Position numbers and translations under genes: made by a program. The notes beneath the pieces were generated by a model. That model had not been told where the DNA came from and made no database searches. It was given only the letters and a program-made list of their open reading frames with translations. 64,000 nucleotides of DNA from Microbacterium arabinogalactanolyticum (lineage in GTDB: Bacteria > Actinomycetota > Actinomycetes > Actinomycetales > Microbacteriaceae): positions 1,329,150 to 1,393,149 of the forward strand of contig NZ_BRZC01000004.1 of the NCBI RefSeq assembly GCF_030268005.1, read 5' to 3'. Each line of letters begins with the position of its first letter. The stretch's first letter is position 1. This document shows positions 9,288 through 17,849 of this stretch, in pieces.

Positions 9288-9357
9288 GGGTGCTCCCCTC
9301 CTCAGACCGGCCTCCGGAGGAGGCGTGCTGGAATCCACCTTCTCATCCTGCGGCCCC

Positions 9358-9384
9358 GCTCCCGCGCCGACAGGGCGCGGGAGC
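9358..9384 (-). terminator. Hairpin terminator after the second ABC operon
   Basis: A perfect 11-bp GC-rich stem (9358-9368 with 9374-9384) and a 5-nt loop lie just after the stop codon of the last binding-protein gene and before the LacI start. No clear T-tract follows, so it could also be a transcript stabiliser with read-through into the LacI gene. Confidence 0.55.
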
Positions 9385-9392
9385 CGCCGGGT

Positions 9393-10682
9393 TCACTGCA
9401 GGACGACGTCCGCCTCGGCGAAGAACTGGTCCACCGCGTCGTCGACCGTGACGGTGCCGAGTCCGATCTCCTTGCCCAGATCCCAGAACTTCTGCTCGAG
9501 CGAGCCGTAGCCGACCACGGGCACCGGGGGCGCCTCGCCGATCCGGTCCGAGACGGATTCGATGTAGTCCGCGACCTGCTTGTCCACGCCCTCCAGCTTC
9601 GTTCCGGCGAGCTTGCTCGAAGAGGCGGGGAAGCCCAGGGTCGTGCCGAAGATCCGCCCGGCCTGCTCGCTGTTGACGATGAAGTCCAGGAACATCGCGG
9701 CCGCCTCCTTGTGCTTGGAGTTCGGTGCGATCGCGATCTGCAGGCCGCCCTGCTGGTACAGGTCCTTCGCGCCCTCGACCGCGGCCGGCGGCGCGACGAT
9801 CGAAATGGACTTCGCCCCGGAATCGGCCAGGTACCCGCCCAGGAAGTTGCTCCAGCTCATCTCGCTCGCGGTCAGCTGCACGCCCAGGCCGGACTTGGGA
9901 CTGACCTCCTCCAGCCGCTGCTGCGGCACAGCCACGCCGTCGCGCAGCTTCGCACCGCCCGCCCAGTACTCCTTGAGCTGCTTCTTCGTGAAGCCCAGCT
10001 TCCCGTCCTGCGTGTACAGGTTCTCACGGTGGGCACGGAGTTCCAGCTCGAAGCCCTGGATGCGCTGCGTGTAGTCCGTGCCGCCGTAGACCTTGCCGCC
10101 GGATGCCTTCGTCACCGTCGCCATCCAGTCGTCGAGCTCAGCGGGGCTGGAGCCGCCGTCCGGCGACGCGACTCCGTACTGCGCGAGGAGGTCGTCGTTG
10201 ACGAAGTTCGCCCACACGCTGTAGCCGGTCGGCAGCGAGTACTGCGTCCCGTCCAGACGGCCGGTGCCCAGCAGGGAGTCGTCGAAAGCGGAGAAGTCGA
10301 TGTACTTCTTCACCGTCGACAGGTCGAGCACATGCCCGTTCTCGGCGTACTGGCGCAGGTAGCTGTCCGAGAACTGGAACACATCCGGAAGGCTGCCGCT
10401 GGCAGCCTCAGTGGCGCGCTTCTCCCAGTAGCTGGGGTAGTCGCTGAAGGTCGTCTTCACCTGGATGTTCGGATGCTCCTCGTTGAACGCCTCGATCAGC
10501 TGGTTGTAACGGTCGGCGCGGTCGTCGTTGCCCCAGAACGCGAAGTCGAGGGAGACCTTCGCGTCGGGGTCGAACGTCGCATCGGGCGCGGCGGCGCCGC
10601 AGCCGGCGAGGGCCAGGCCGCCGACGACGACCGCCACGGCGGCGCCGAGCGCTCGACCACGTCGTGCGAGTGATCTCATCAT
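9393..10682 (-). CDS. ABC importer sugar-binding lipoprotein (second copy in operon)
   Basis: A 429-residue family-1 solute-binding lipoprotein with a lipobox ending at Cys28 (LALAGC). It is clearly paralogous to the operon's first binding protein at 13373-14668: both contain AFWGND, ADxYNQ, an SYLRQY segment and the ending GEAPPVPVVGYGSLEQKF or a near copy, and both finish with FFAE-x-DVVL. Two consecutive ATGs (10682 and 10679) follow AAAGG; the first is used here. It is the last gene of the operon, so the single permease pair may accept two binding proteins with different ligands. Confidence 0.88.
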   Translation of the reverse strand: MMRSLARRGRALGAAVAVVVGGLALAGCGAAAPDATFDPDAKVSLDFAFWGNDDRADRYNQLIEAFNEEHPNIQVKTTFSDYPSYWEKRATEAASGSLPDVFQFSDSYLRQYAENGHVLDLSTVKKYIDFSAFDDSLLGTGRLDGTQYSLPTGYSVWANFVNDDLLAQYGVASPDGGSSPAELDDWMATVTKASGGKVYGGTDYTQRIQGFELELRAHRENLYTQDGKLGFTKKQLKEYWAGGAKLRDGVAVPQQRLEEVSPKSGLGVQLTASEMSWSNFLGGYLADSGAKSISIVAPPAAVEGAKDLYQQGGLQIAIAPNSKHKEAAAMFLDFIVNSEQAGRIFGTTLGFPASSSKLAGTKLEGVDKQVADYIESVSDRIGEAPPVPVVGYGSLEQKFWDLGKEIGLGTVTVDDAVDQFFAEADVVLQ

Positions 10683-10737
10683 GAGGAGGACCTTTCGGAT
10701 GGGACTGCGGGGATTCCGCGGGATTCTGCGGACGGGG

Positions 10738-11394
10738 TCAGCGGCGACGGCGCCGCGAGGGCACGGCGACGACCGCCAGGGCGGCACAGCCGACGGCGGG
10801 GATGAACAGCGGCACCAGGGCCCACGTGACCACGCCGACGAACACGGCCGTCGCCGCCAGGTAGAGGGCACCGGCGGCATCCGCCCGCACCGTGTCGGGC
10901 AGGGCACGCACAGCATCCGTCCACCGCATCGAGGGCGACCAGATGCCGGCGACGACCAGCACCCCCGTCGCGAGGACCACGAGGCCGGCCCAGCCCACCA
11001 CGCCGACCACCTCGCCGCCGGGCAGGACGCCGGTGCGCGCGAGGACCACGTCCACGGTGAGCACGGCCGCGATCAGCACGGCGGGCACACCGACGACGAG
11101 CGACGGCAGGATGCCGGCGCGCACGTCGGCCCAGAACAGCGCCGCGCGGGAGTCCTCGGCCGCCGCGAAGCGGCGCAGCTGGCGGATGCCCGCGGCGAGC
11201 GCGATCGGCAGCGTGACCACCGGAAGCGCGACCAACGTGATCAGCAGGCCGACCGTGAGGGCCTCGCCGAACAGGCCGAACTTCGCTGTCGCGCCCGGGT
11301 GCGGGCCGGGGTCGAATCCGGCTCCGACCGGGCCCGAGCCGGAGCGCGCCTCACGCGCCACGGCCCTCGCCTCGCGTCGCCCTGCCGCGGTCAT
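10738..11394 (-). CDS. YesL/DUF624-like integral membrane protein
   Basis: A 218-residue protein with a polar, Arg-rich N-terminus and about five hydrophobic segments, including ITLVALPVVTLPIALAAG and a final basic RRRRR tail. The LPVVT stretch and its place directly after a MalF/MalG permease pair match the YesL (DUF624) proteins common beside sugar ABC importers in Gram-positives, whose function is unknown. The match is by pattern and context, not by a strong motif. The ATG at 11394 lies 2 nt beyond the permease stop codon. Confidence 0.6.
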   Translation of the reverse strand: MTAAGRREARAVAREARSGSGPVGAGFDPGPHPGATAKFGLFGEALTVGLLITLVALPVVTLPIALAAGIRQLRRFAAAEDSRAALFWADVRAGILPSLVVGVPAVLIAAVLTVDVVLARTGVLPGGEVVGVVGWAGLVVLATGVLVVAGIWSPSMRWTDAVRALPDTVRADAAGALYLAATAVFVGVVTWALVPLFIPAVGCAALAVVAVPSRRRRR

Positions 11395-11396
11395 CG

Positions 11397-12296
11397 TCAG
11401 CCCTTCAGCCCCTGCGTGGCGACGCCGTCGACCAGGAAGCGCTGGAAGACGATGAAGAACAGCAGGATCGGGATGAGGGCGACGAACGACGCGGTGACGG
11501 TGGCGCCGTAGTCCGCGCCGCCGGAGGAGGCGTCGTTGTACAGTCGCAGACCGATCGGGAGCGGGTAGTTCTCGGGGCTGGTCAGGTAGAGCAGCGGGCT
11601 GAGGAAGTCGTTCCACTCCCAGATGAACGCGAAGATCGCGCAGGTGATCAGCGCCGGCTTGATCAGCGGCAGGATGATCGACCAGAAGATGCGCAGGTGA
11701 CCGGCGCCGTCGATGCGGGCGGCCTCGTCCATGTCGCGCGGCATCTGGCGGATGAACTGCACGATCAGGAACACGAAGAACGCGCTGGTGGCGAGGAACT
11801 TCGGCAGGATCAGCGGGATGAACGTGTCCACCCAGCCGAGCTTGTTGAAGATGATGTACTGCGGGATGATCACGACGTGGAACGGCAGCAGCAGCGTGCC
11901 GATCATCGCGGCGAAGAAGATCCCCAGCCCCTTGAACTGCACCCGGGCGAACGCGTAGGCGGCCAGCGCCGACGAGAGCACGGTGCCGACCACGGCCGAG
12001 ACGGCGAGGATGAACGAGTTCAGGAAGAACCGCCACATCGGCACGCCCGCGATGCCCTCCATGACCTTGCCGTAGTTGTCGACGGTGGGCTGGTTGGGGA
12101 ACAGACCGGGGTTCGTGCCGAACTCGGCGTTCGGCTTGAAGGTGGCGAGGAACAGCCACAGCAGCGGGTAGAGGACGATGACGGTCAGGATGCTGAGGCC
12201 GATGAACCAGACGACGGTCTGGACGGTCTTGCGCTTGATCCGGCGCCGCGGCGCGACCGCCGGGCGGGCGTCGCCGCCGATGGTGGTGGAGGTCAT
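11397..12296 (-). CDS. ABC sugar permease, MalG type
   Basis: A 299-residue permease with a short basic N-terminus (APRRRIKRKT), six helices, and a MalG-type EAA loop (DMDEAARIDGAGHLRIFWSIILP). It ends QGLKG, as usual for the family. Its ATG overlaps the stop codon of the preceding permease gene (ATGA at 12293-12296). With that partner it makes the channel of the second importer. No ATPase gene is linked. Confidence 0.9.
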   Translation of the reverse strand: MTSTTIGGDARPAVAPRRRIKRKTVQTVVWFIGLSILTVIVLYPLLWLFLATFKPNAEFGTNPGLFPNQPTVDNYGKVMEGIAGVPMWRFFLNSFILAVSAVVGTVLSSALAAYAFARVQFKGLGIFFAAMIGTLLLPFHVVIIPQYIIFNKLGWVDTFIPLILPKFLATSAFFVFLIVQFIRQMPRDMDEAARIDGAGHLRIFWSIILPLIKPALITCAIFAFIWEWNDFLSPLLYLTSPENYPLPIGLRLYNDASSGGADYGATVTASFVALIPILLFFIVFQRFLVDGVATQGLKG

Positions 12297-13288
12297 TTGT
12301 CGTCTCCTGCGTAGTGCACCCAGGACTTCTGCGTGCGGAAGAGGATGAATGCCAGCAGTGCGACCACGATCAGCAGCACCCAGGCCATGGCCGCGGCGTA
12401 GCCCATCTGCCCGTCGGAGAATCCTCGCTTGTAGAGGTAGACGGTGATGAAGTTCGTCATGCCCGCAGGGCCGCCCGACCCGTTGGAGATGATGTACGCG
12501 GATGCGAACACCTGGAACGCGCCGATCAGGCCGAGCAGCAGGTTGAAGAACATCACCGGCGAGAGCATCGGGATGGTCACCGCGCGGAATCGACGCCAGG
12601 CGCCGGCGCCGTCCATCTCGGCCGCCTCGTACAGCTCCTTCGGGATCTGCTTGAGGCCGGCGAGGAAGATGACCATCGTCGAGCCGAAGGTCCACACGTG
12701 CAGCAGGATCATCATCGGCAGCACCATCGACGGGTTGCCGATCCATCCGCCCAGGTCGATGCCGAACACCTGCAGGCCGGAGTCGACGGGACCGTCGGTG
12801 GCGAACATCGCCCGCCACACGATCGCGATCGAGACCGAGGCGCCGATCAGGGACGGCGCGTAGAACGCCGAGCGGAAGAACCCGGAGCCCTTGTCGCGGT
12901 AGTTCAGCAGCATCGCCGTCCCGAGCGCCGCGGCCAGGGTGATCGGGGTGCCCACGAACACGTAGATGAGCGTGATCTCGGACGACTGCAGGAACACCGG
13001 GTCCTTCGTGAACAGCCGGATGTAGTTGTCCAGGCCGATCCATTTCGGCGGGGCGAAGATGTTGTACCGCGTGAACGACAGGTACAGCGAGTACACCATC
13101 GGCACGAGGGTGAGCCCCAGGAATCCGATCAGCCACGGAGTGAGGAAGGCGTATCCCGCCGCGGTCTCACGGCGGACACGGGCGCGCTGGCCGGGGCGGA
13201 CGGGGTCCACCTCGCGGCGGCTCTTGCGCAGCAGATGGGCGCTGGAGCGGTCTTCGGTGACGATGACCCTGGTCGCGGTGGTGCTCAC
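12293..13288 (-). CDS. ABC sugar permease, MalF type
   Basis: A 331-residue permease whose N-terminal 40 residues are charged and cytoplasmic; the first helix begins near AGYAFLTPWLIGFLGLTLVP. The EAA loop reads ELYEAAEMDGAGAWRRFRAVTIP. The start is a GTG at 13286-13288 with AAGGAGG eight nt upstream. It follows the binding protein at 13373 after an 84-nt gap that contains a strong hairpin and precedes its partner with a 4-nt overlap. Confidence 0.9.
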   Translation of the reverse strand: MSTTATRVIVTEDRSSAHLLRKSRREVDPVRPGQRARVRRETAAGYAFLTPWLIGFLGLTLVPMVYSLYLSFTRYNIFAPPKWIGLDNYIRLFTKDPVFLQSSEITLIYVFVGTPITLAAALGTAMLLNYRDKGSGFFRSAFYAPSLIGASVSIAIVWRAMFATDGPVDSGLQVFGIDLGGWIGNPSMVLPMMILLHVWTFGSTMVIFLAGLKQIPKELYEAAEMDGAGAWRRFRAVTIPMLSPVMFFNLLLGLIGAFQVFASAYIISNGSGGPAGMTNFITVYLYKRGFSDGQMGYAAAMAWVLLIVVALLAFILFRTQKSWVHYAGDDK

Positions 13289-13335
13289 GGGGTCCTCCTT
13301 CGGGGTTCGTGACTGACGGCGGCGGGAGTCCTACC

Positions 13336-13364
13336 GCCGGGCCGGATGCAGCATCCGGCCCGGC
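13336..13364 (-). other. Intercistronic hairpin between binding protein and permease
   Basis: A perfect 13-bp stem (13336-13348 with 13352-13364) closing a 3-nt loop lies between the binding-protein stop codon and the MalF-type start codon. It is in the same place as the 14-bp hairpin at 4510-4541 in the first ABC operon, pointing to a common way of lowering permease expression relative to the binding protein. Confidence 0.6.
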
Positions 13365-13372
13365 GAGGGATC

Positions 13373-14668
13373 TCACTGGTTGAGGACGACGTCCATCTCG
13401 GCGAAGAACTGCTTCACGGCGTCATCCACCGTGATGGTGCCGAAGTTGAGCTCGGTGCCCAGCACGCGGAACTTCTCCTCGAGGCTGCCGTAGCCGACGA
13501 TCGGCACGGGCGGGGCGTCGCCGAGGCGGTCCTTGATGGAGGTCTCGTAGTCCTTGATCTGCTGGCTCAGCGGGTCGAGGTCGGCCGCGGCGAGCGCCGT
13601 GGACGACGCGGGCAGACCGCGGTTGGTGCCGAAGATCTTGCCGGATTCCGGCGAGTTGATCAGGAAGTTCACCAGCGTCGCAGCCGCCTCGGGGTGCTTG
13701 GTCTTGGCGGAGATGGCGTGCAGCATGGAGGGCTTCAGGTACAGGTCCTTCGTGCCCTTCTTGGTGACCGGCGGGGCGACCAGGTTCAGCTCGGTGTAGT
13801 CCGCGCCCAGGTTCTTCAGGTATCCGGCACCGAAGTTGTCCCAGGTCAGCTCGCTGGCCGTCTTGGCGGAGTCGAACGCGCCGAGGGGCGTGAGCTCCTC
13901 GACCTTCTGCTGCGGGATGCCGACGCCCTTGCGCACGGCGGCGCCCTCGTTCCAGAACTTGGCGAGGCGCTTCTCGTCGAAGCCTGCGGTGCCGTCCTCG
14001 TTGAAGAGGTTCTTGCCCTCGGAGCGCAGCTGGATCTCGAAGTTCTGGATGCGTCCGGTGTAGTCGCTGCCGCCGTAGAAGGCGCCGCCCGAGGCGTCGG
14101 TGACCGACTTCATCCAGTCGGCGTAGTCGCTCCAGCTGCCGCCCTCGAAGTCGGAGACCCCGGCGGTCTCGAGCAGCTTGGGGTTGGTGAACAGGCCCCA
14201 GGCGTTGGTCGACGTCGGGATCGCGTAGGTCTTGTCGTCGACGACGCCGATCTTGAGGATGTTGTCGGCGAGCGGCTTCTTGTCGATGATGCCGCCGATG
14301 TACGGGTCGAGGTCGAGCAGCAGGCCGTTCTCGGAGTACTGACGCAGGTACGAGTAGTCGAACTGCATGACGTCGGGCAGGCCACCGCCGGCGGCCTCGG
14401 TCTGACGCTTCTCCCAGAACTCGGGGAAGCCGAGGAAGGTCGAGTTGACCTTGATGTTCGGGTACTTCTTGTTGAACTCCGCGATCACCTGGTTGTACAG
14501 GTCGGCGCGGACGTCGTTGCCCCAGAAGGCGAGGTTGAGCGTGACCTTCTCCTTCGGGTCGAAGGTGGCCTTCGCCTTGGGATCGGCCGCCTGCCCGGAG
14601 CAGCCGGCGAGCAGCAGCACAGCCGCTGTGGCGAGGGCGGTTCCGGCCGCCAGTCGCTTCTTGAACAT
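13373..14668 (-). CDS. ABC importer sugar-binding lipoprotein (first gene of operon)
   Basis: A 431-residue family-1 solute-binding lipoprotein with a clean signal peptide (MFKKRLAAGT) and a lipobox ending at Cys23 (LLLAGC). Asp- and aromatic-rich segments of sugar binders are present (NLAFWGNDVRADLYNQ). It opens the minus-strand operon of binding protein, two permeases, YesL-like protein and a second binding protein. The start at 14668 is supported by AGAGAGGAC upstream and by the correct signal peptide. LacI-type operators lie in the 178 bp before it. Likely ligand: a pectic oligosaccharide (inference). Confidence 0.9.
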   Translation of the reverse strand: MFKKRLAAGTALATAAVLLLAGCSGQAADPKAKATFDPKEKVTLNLAFWGNDVRADLYNQVIAEFNKKYPNIKVNSTFLGFPEFWEKRQTEAAGGGLPDVMQFDYSYLRQYSENGLLLDLDPYIGGIIDKKPLADNILKIGVVDDKTYAIPTSTNAWGLFTNPKLLETAGVSDFEGGSWSDYADWMKSVTDASGGAFYGGSDYTGRIQNFEIQLRSEGKNLFNEDGTAGFDEKRLAKFWNEGAAVRKGVGIPQQKVEELTPLGAFDSAKTASELTWDNFGAGYLKNLGADYTELNLVAPPVTKKGTKDLYLKPSMLHAISAKTKHPEAAATLVNFLINSPESGKIFGTNRGLPASSTALAAADLDPLSQQIKDYETSIKDRLGDAPPVPIVGYGSLEEKFRVLGTELNFGTITVDDAVKQFFAEMDVVLNQ

Positions 14669-14755
14669 CGTTGTCCTCTCTGTGGACGTCTTCGTCGGGT
14701 CGAGCCGTTGAACGTCCATGTCCATGTGGGTGCGGGTGCGCCTCCAGGGACCCTC

Positions 14756-14834
14756 GGAAAGCGCTTCCCTGCAAACTAACCAAAATTGAAACGTTTCGCA
14801 AGACCCAGGCAAGAATCTGTTCTACAACGTTTCC
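14756..14834 (-). promoter_or_regulatory. LacI-type operator cluster before the second ABC operon
   Basis: Three copies of the regional motif lie upstream of the binding-protein gene: the perfect palindrome GAAACGTTTC (14788-14797), the near-palindrome GGAAAGCGCTTCCC (14756-14769) and the half-matching AACGTTTCC (14826-14834). All carry the central CG typical of LacI-family operators. The first overlaps the likely promoter. Confidence 0.6.
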
Positions 14835-14846
14835 CTTATGTGATCT

Positions 14847-15785
14847 TCATCGTGCCACGAGAACGCCGTCGACGACGTCCAGTCGCACACGGTGCACCGC
14901 CGACGCACGCCCGTCCTCCCCGGGAGCGTGCGGCTCGGCATCCGCCGCCCGGCCGAAGAAGTAGAACCAGACGTCCTCGCCGGCGCGCACGTGCGCGCCG
15001 TGATGACCGTGACCACCCGCCGGCAGCGCGTCCAGGATCACGGCATCCGCTCCGCCCTGCCGCATCCAGTGGATGCCGTCGCCCGAGCGGTGCACGCCCA
15101 TCCCCCGCCACTCGTCCACGATCATCCACCAGAAGCCGCCGAGCTCGAACACGTCGGGACCTTCGTGGGGACGTCCGCCGACGGCGACACCGTCGATGCG
15201 CCATGCGCGCAGATCGGGCGAGGAGGCGACGACGGTCACCGAGTCCCTGGCCTCGTCCTTGCACCACAGCCGCCAGAGACCGTCCGGGGTCCGCGCCACC
15301 GCGGCGTCGATGACCCGATCGCTGCCGAGCGCCAGCGGTCCGATCCGCGTCCATGCCCGCAGGTCGTCGGAGACGTACTCGACGATCGTGCGGGCGTGCC
15401 CCGGCCATCGGTCCGGGATGCCGTCGATCTCGGTCAGGTACATGTGCCATCGCTCGCCGTCGTGGACGACCTCCGGAGCCCAGTGGGTGCGGTCCACGGA
15501 TGCCTGCGGTGGGCCGCCCGTCAGGAACAGCCCCGACGCCGAGGGCTCCAGCGTCCCCTCGTACTGCCACGCGACGCCGTCGTCGGAGACGGAGACGCCG
15601 ATGCGGCTGCCGTGCACCCACGCGACCCCGGGACCGGCGTCCTCGAGGTTGGCTCGGCGCTGCGTGTACAGCATCCACCAGCGCCCGTCGTCGTCGATCA
15701 CCACGCGCGGATCTGTGGCGCCGTCATAGACGGGGTCGCGGAACAGCTCGGGCAGGCGCTCGGCTCCGACGGGTCCGGGGCTCAT
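14847..15785 (-). CDS. GH43-like five-bladed beta-propeller glycoside hydrolase
   Basis: A 312-residue protein without signal peptide. Repeated blade patterns are visible: ATDPRVVIDDDGRWWMLYTQ, THWAPEVVHDGERWHMYLTE, DAAVARTPDGLWRLWC and EGPDVFELGGFWWMIVDEW. Acidic residues at the blade starts (Asp in TDP, Asp in IDAAV, Glu in HEGPD) fit the Asp-Asp-Glu set of GH43 and related clans. The exact family is unsure; GH117- or GH130-type propellers remain possible. The ATG overlaps the stop of the Gfo/Idh gene (ATGA, 15782-15785), so the two are co-translated and may act on one oligosaccharide. Confidence 0.68.
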   Translation of the reverse strand: MSPGPVGAERLPELFRDPVYDGATDPRVVIDDDGRWWMLYTQRRANLEDAGPGVAWVHGSRIGVSVSDDGVAWQYEGTLEPSASGLFLTGGPPQASVDRTHWAPEVVHDGERWHMYLTEIDGIPDRWPGHARTIVEYVSDDLRAWTRIGPLALGSDRVIDAAVARTPDGLWRLWCKDEARDSVTVVASSPDLRAWRIDGVAVGGRPHEGPDVFELGGFWWMIVDEWRGMGVHRSGDGIHWMRQGGADAVILDALPAGGHGHHGAHVRAGEDVWFYFFGRAADAEPHAPGEDGRASAVHRVRLDVVDGVLVAR

Positions 15786-16885
15786 GCCCGCAGGTCGATG
15801 ACGGGGCTGGCGAAGCCCGCGCGGTGCGTCGGATGCGTCGCCAGGATCTCGGGCGTGATCACCGCGCCGTCGGCCGCCGCCGAGGCGTAGATGGCGGCCA
15901 CCAGTTCGAGGGAACGCGCGGGCGCGTCCGCCGTGGGCGGCAGCGGCGTGCCGTCGAGCAGGGCGTCGAACACGTCGCGCAGCAGCGGCGCGTGGTCGCT
16001 GCGCTCCTCCGCGTCGGGGAACGCCCATCCTTCCGCCTCGGACTCGAATCCGGGAGCCGGGGTGATGCGCCAATTCTCGTGCCCATGCCCGTAGAGGTGG
16101 TCGACGGTGACCGTCGCCTTCTGGGTGTCGATACGGATCGAGCTGGTCTCGCGCGGCGAGATCGCGCTGGTGATCACCTGCGCGACGACGCCCGCCTCGA
16201 ACACGATCGTGGCGGTGGACACGTCCTCGGTCTGCGTCTCGCGATCGAGCCGGAACAGCCTCCCCTGCACCGAGGACCAGTCGCCCAGCAGGTGCGCGAG
16301 CAGGTCGAGCTGATGGATACCGTGGCCGAGCGTCGTCCCGCCGCCCTCGGTCTCCCACCTGCCGCGCCACGGCACGGCGAAGTAGTCGGCGTCGCGGAAC
16401 CACAGCGTCTGGCACACGGCGACCAGCGGCCGCCCGAGCGCACCGCCGCGCAGCAGATCGCGGACGTGCGCGGCGGCGGTGCCGGTGCGCTGCTGGAAGA
16501 CGACGGCGAGCTGCCTGCCGGCCGCGGTGGCCGCCGCACGCATGTCGTCGAGCTCGTCCAGCGACGGCGCCGGCGGCTTCTCGACGATCACGTGCGCACC
16601 TGCGGCGAACGCGGCGAGCGCCTGCGCACGGTGTGGTGCGGGCGGGGTGCAGATCAGGACGACGTCCGGATGCTCGGCGGCGAGCATGTCGTCATAGTCA
16701 CCGTAGGACGCCGGGATCCCGTACCGCTCGGCGAAGCCGGCGGCCCGATCGGCGCTGATGTCGGCGACCGCGACGAGCTCGGCGCGCGGGTGCGCGGCGA
16801 CGGCCCTCGCGTGCAGGTTGGCGACGGCGCCGGTGCCGACGAGCACGCAGCGCAGTGCGCCGGCGAGCGGGATGTGGGATGACAT
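15782..16885 (-). CDS. Gfo/Idh/MocA-family NAD(P)-dependent oxidoreductase
   Basis: A 367-residue protein with an N-terminal Rossmann fold (CVLVGTGAVANLHARAV), the conserved EKP motif (VIVEKPPAPS) and a C-terminal substrate domain with GHGIHQLDLLAHLLGDW, whose His is the usual catalytic-region histidine. Such enzymes oxidise or reduce sugars and sugar glycosides. The start at 16885 has GAGGAGGACC upstream. It heads a two-gene unit with the GH43-like hydrolase; a -10 box and a LacI-type site lie directly upstream. The exact substrate cannot be read. Confidence 0.85.
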   Translation of the reverse strand: MSSHIPLAGALRCVLVGTGAVANLHARAVAAHPRAELVAVADISADRAAGFAERYGIPASYGDYDDMLAAEHPDVVLICTPPAPHRAQALAAFAAGAHVIVEKPPAPSLDELDDMRAAATAAGRQLAVVFQQRTGTAAAHVRDLLRGGALGRPLVAVCQTLWFRDADYFAVPWRGRWETEGGGTTLGHGIHQLDLLAHLLGDWSSVQGRLFRLDRETQTEDVSTATIVFEAGVVAQVITSAISPRETSSIRIDTQKATVTVDHLYGHGHENWRITPAPGFESEAEGWAFPDAEERSDHAPLLRDVFDALLDGTPLPPTADAPARSLELVAAIYASAAADGAVITPEILATHPTHRAGFASPVIDLRA

Positions 16886-16907
16886 CGGTCCTCCTCGGAT
16901 TGGGTTG

Positions 16908-16920
16908 ATCATAACGTTTC
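16908..16920 (-). promoter_or_regulatory. Promoter -10 box overlapped by a LacI-type site
   Basis: On the minus strand GAAACGTTAT (16911-16920) runs into a good -10 box, TATGAT (16908-16913), 22 nt before the Gfo/Idh ATG. A repressor on the GAAACG half-site would block the promoter. No convincing -35 box is visible, which suggests a weak or activated promoter. Confidence 0.5.
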
Positions 16921-16952
16921 AAGTACCGGCTGGAGGACGCACGAACGACCGG

Positions 16953-17849
16953 CTACAGCAGCGGCCGCAGCCCATCGGCGATGCGAGCGGCGTCGGCGGC
17001 ACCGGCATCCGCGACGCCGACGGCGTACCGGAACGACACCGTCTCCCCTGCCCGCACCTGCACCTCTTCGCTGAAGAAGGGCGCGGGGTTGAGCGCGGCG
17101 AACTCCTCGGAGCGGGCGAACCACTGCGGCGGGTGATGCGGGTTGGATGCTGCATCGACCATGACCACGAGGGACGAGGCATCGACCTCGTCGTGCCGGC
17201 CCTCGTACCCCATCCACTCGTGGCGCTGCCCGCGCAGCGCGCTGCCCGTTCCCGTCCCCTCCGCGGTGACGAGGAGGCCGTCCGTGAAGGAACGCGGTCC
17301 GCGCCAGAACAGGCCGCCGTAGCCGGCGTTCTCGCGCCCCCGGGTAGTGGGCGAACCGATCGCGATGGTTCCGTCCGTGCTGTTCGTCATCGACGTCTCG
17401 AAGGTGAGCGCCCAGGCCGTGTCGTCGAGCACACGGGCGGAGAGAGTCCGGCGCTCGGTGAACATGCGCTGGCCGCCCTCGGAGACCCATTCCAGATCAT
17501 GCGAGAAGGTCGCCACCTCGTGTTCCACAGCCGACGCGACCACGCCGACGTGCCGCTGCGTGCCGTCGTTCGACTGCTGCACGTAACCCTGATCGCGCAG
17601 GTACGTGGGCCCACCCCAGAAGTTCTCGTCGCCGACCACCGGCAGCGACCAGGCGATGCCCTTGTGCCAGACGTGGTCCCAGGGACGGAACAGGCTCACC
17701 ACTCGTCCGGCCCTGGTGCGGATCGGGTCGATGTAGGGCTTGGGTGCCTCGAGCTGGGGAGTGTCCGGCACGAAGACGTAGCGCATCAGTTCGGTCTCGC
17801 CGTCGGTCATGCTGAGCGCGGCGTCGGTGCGCGTGAGCGCGAGTGTCAT
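16953..17849 (-). CDS. DUF6807 (PmoA-family) protein
   Basis: A 298-residue soluble protein with the features of the DUF6807/PmoA family: PYIDPIRTRAGRVVSLFRPWDHVWHKG near residues 40-64 and NFWGGPTY. Histidines and aspartates in WDHVWHKG are striking and may be catalytic or metal-binding. Despite the inherited name, there is no sign of methane oxidation; these proteins are repeatedly found beside Gfo/Idh enzymes and sugar importers, and the reaction is unknown to me. Its ATG overlaps the ABC exporter stop (ATGA, 17846-17849), so it is translated from the same mRNA. Confidence 0.8.
   Translation of the reverse strand: MTLALTRTDAALSMTDGETELMRYVFVPDTPQLEAPKPYIDPIRTRAGRVVSLFRPWDHVWHKGIAWSLPVVGDENFWGGPTYLRDQGYVQQSNDGTQRHVGVVASAVEHEVATFSHDLEWVSEGGQRMFTERRTLSARVLDDTAWALTFETSMTNSTDGTIAIGSPTTRGRENAGYGGLFWRGPRSFTDGLLVTAEGTGTGSALRGQRHEWMGYEGRHDEVDASSLVVMVDAASNPHHPPQWFARSEEFAALNPAPFFSEEVQVRAGETVSFRYAVGVADAGAADAARIADGLRPLL

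Noticed and set aside
7815..10673. A 952-codon plus-strand frame over GH127, LacI and a binding-protein gene
   Set aside because: It crosses three well-supported genes and a terminator and has no recognisable domain.
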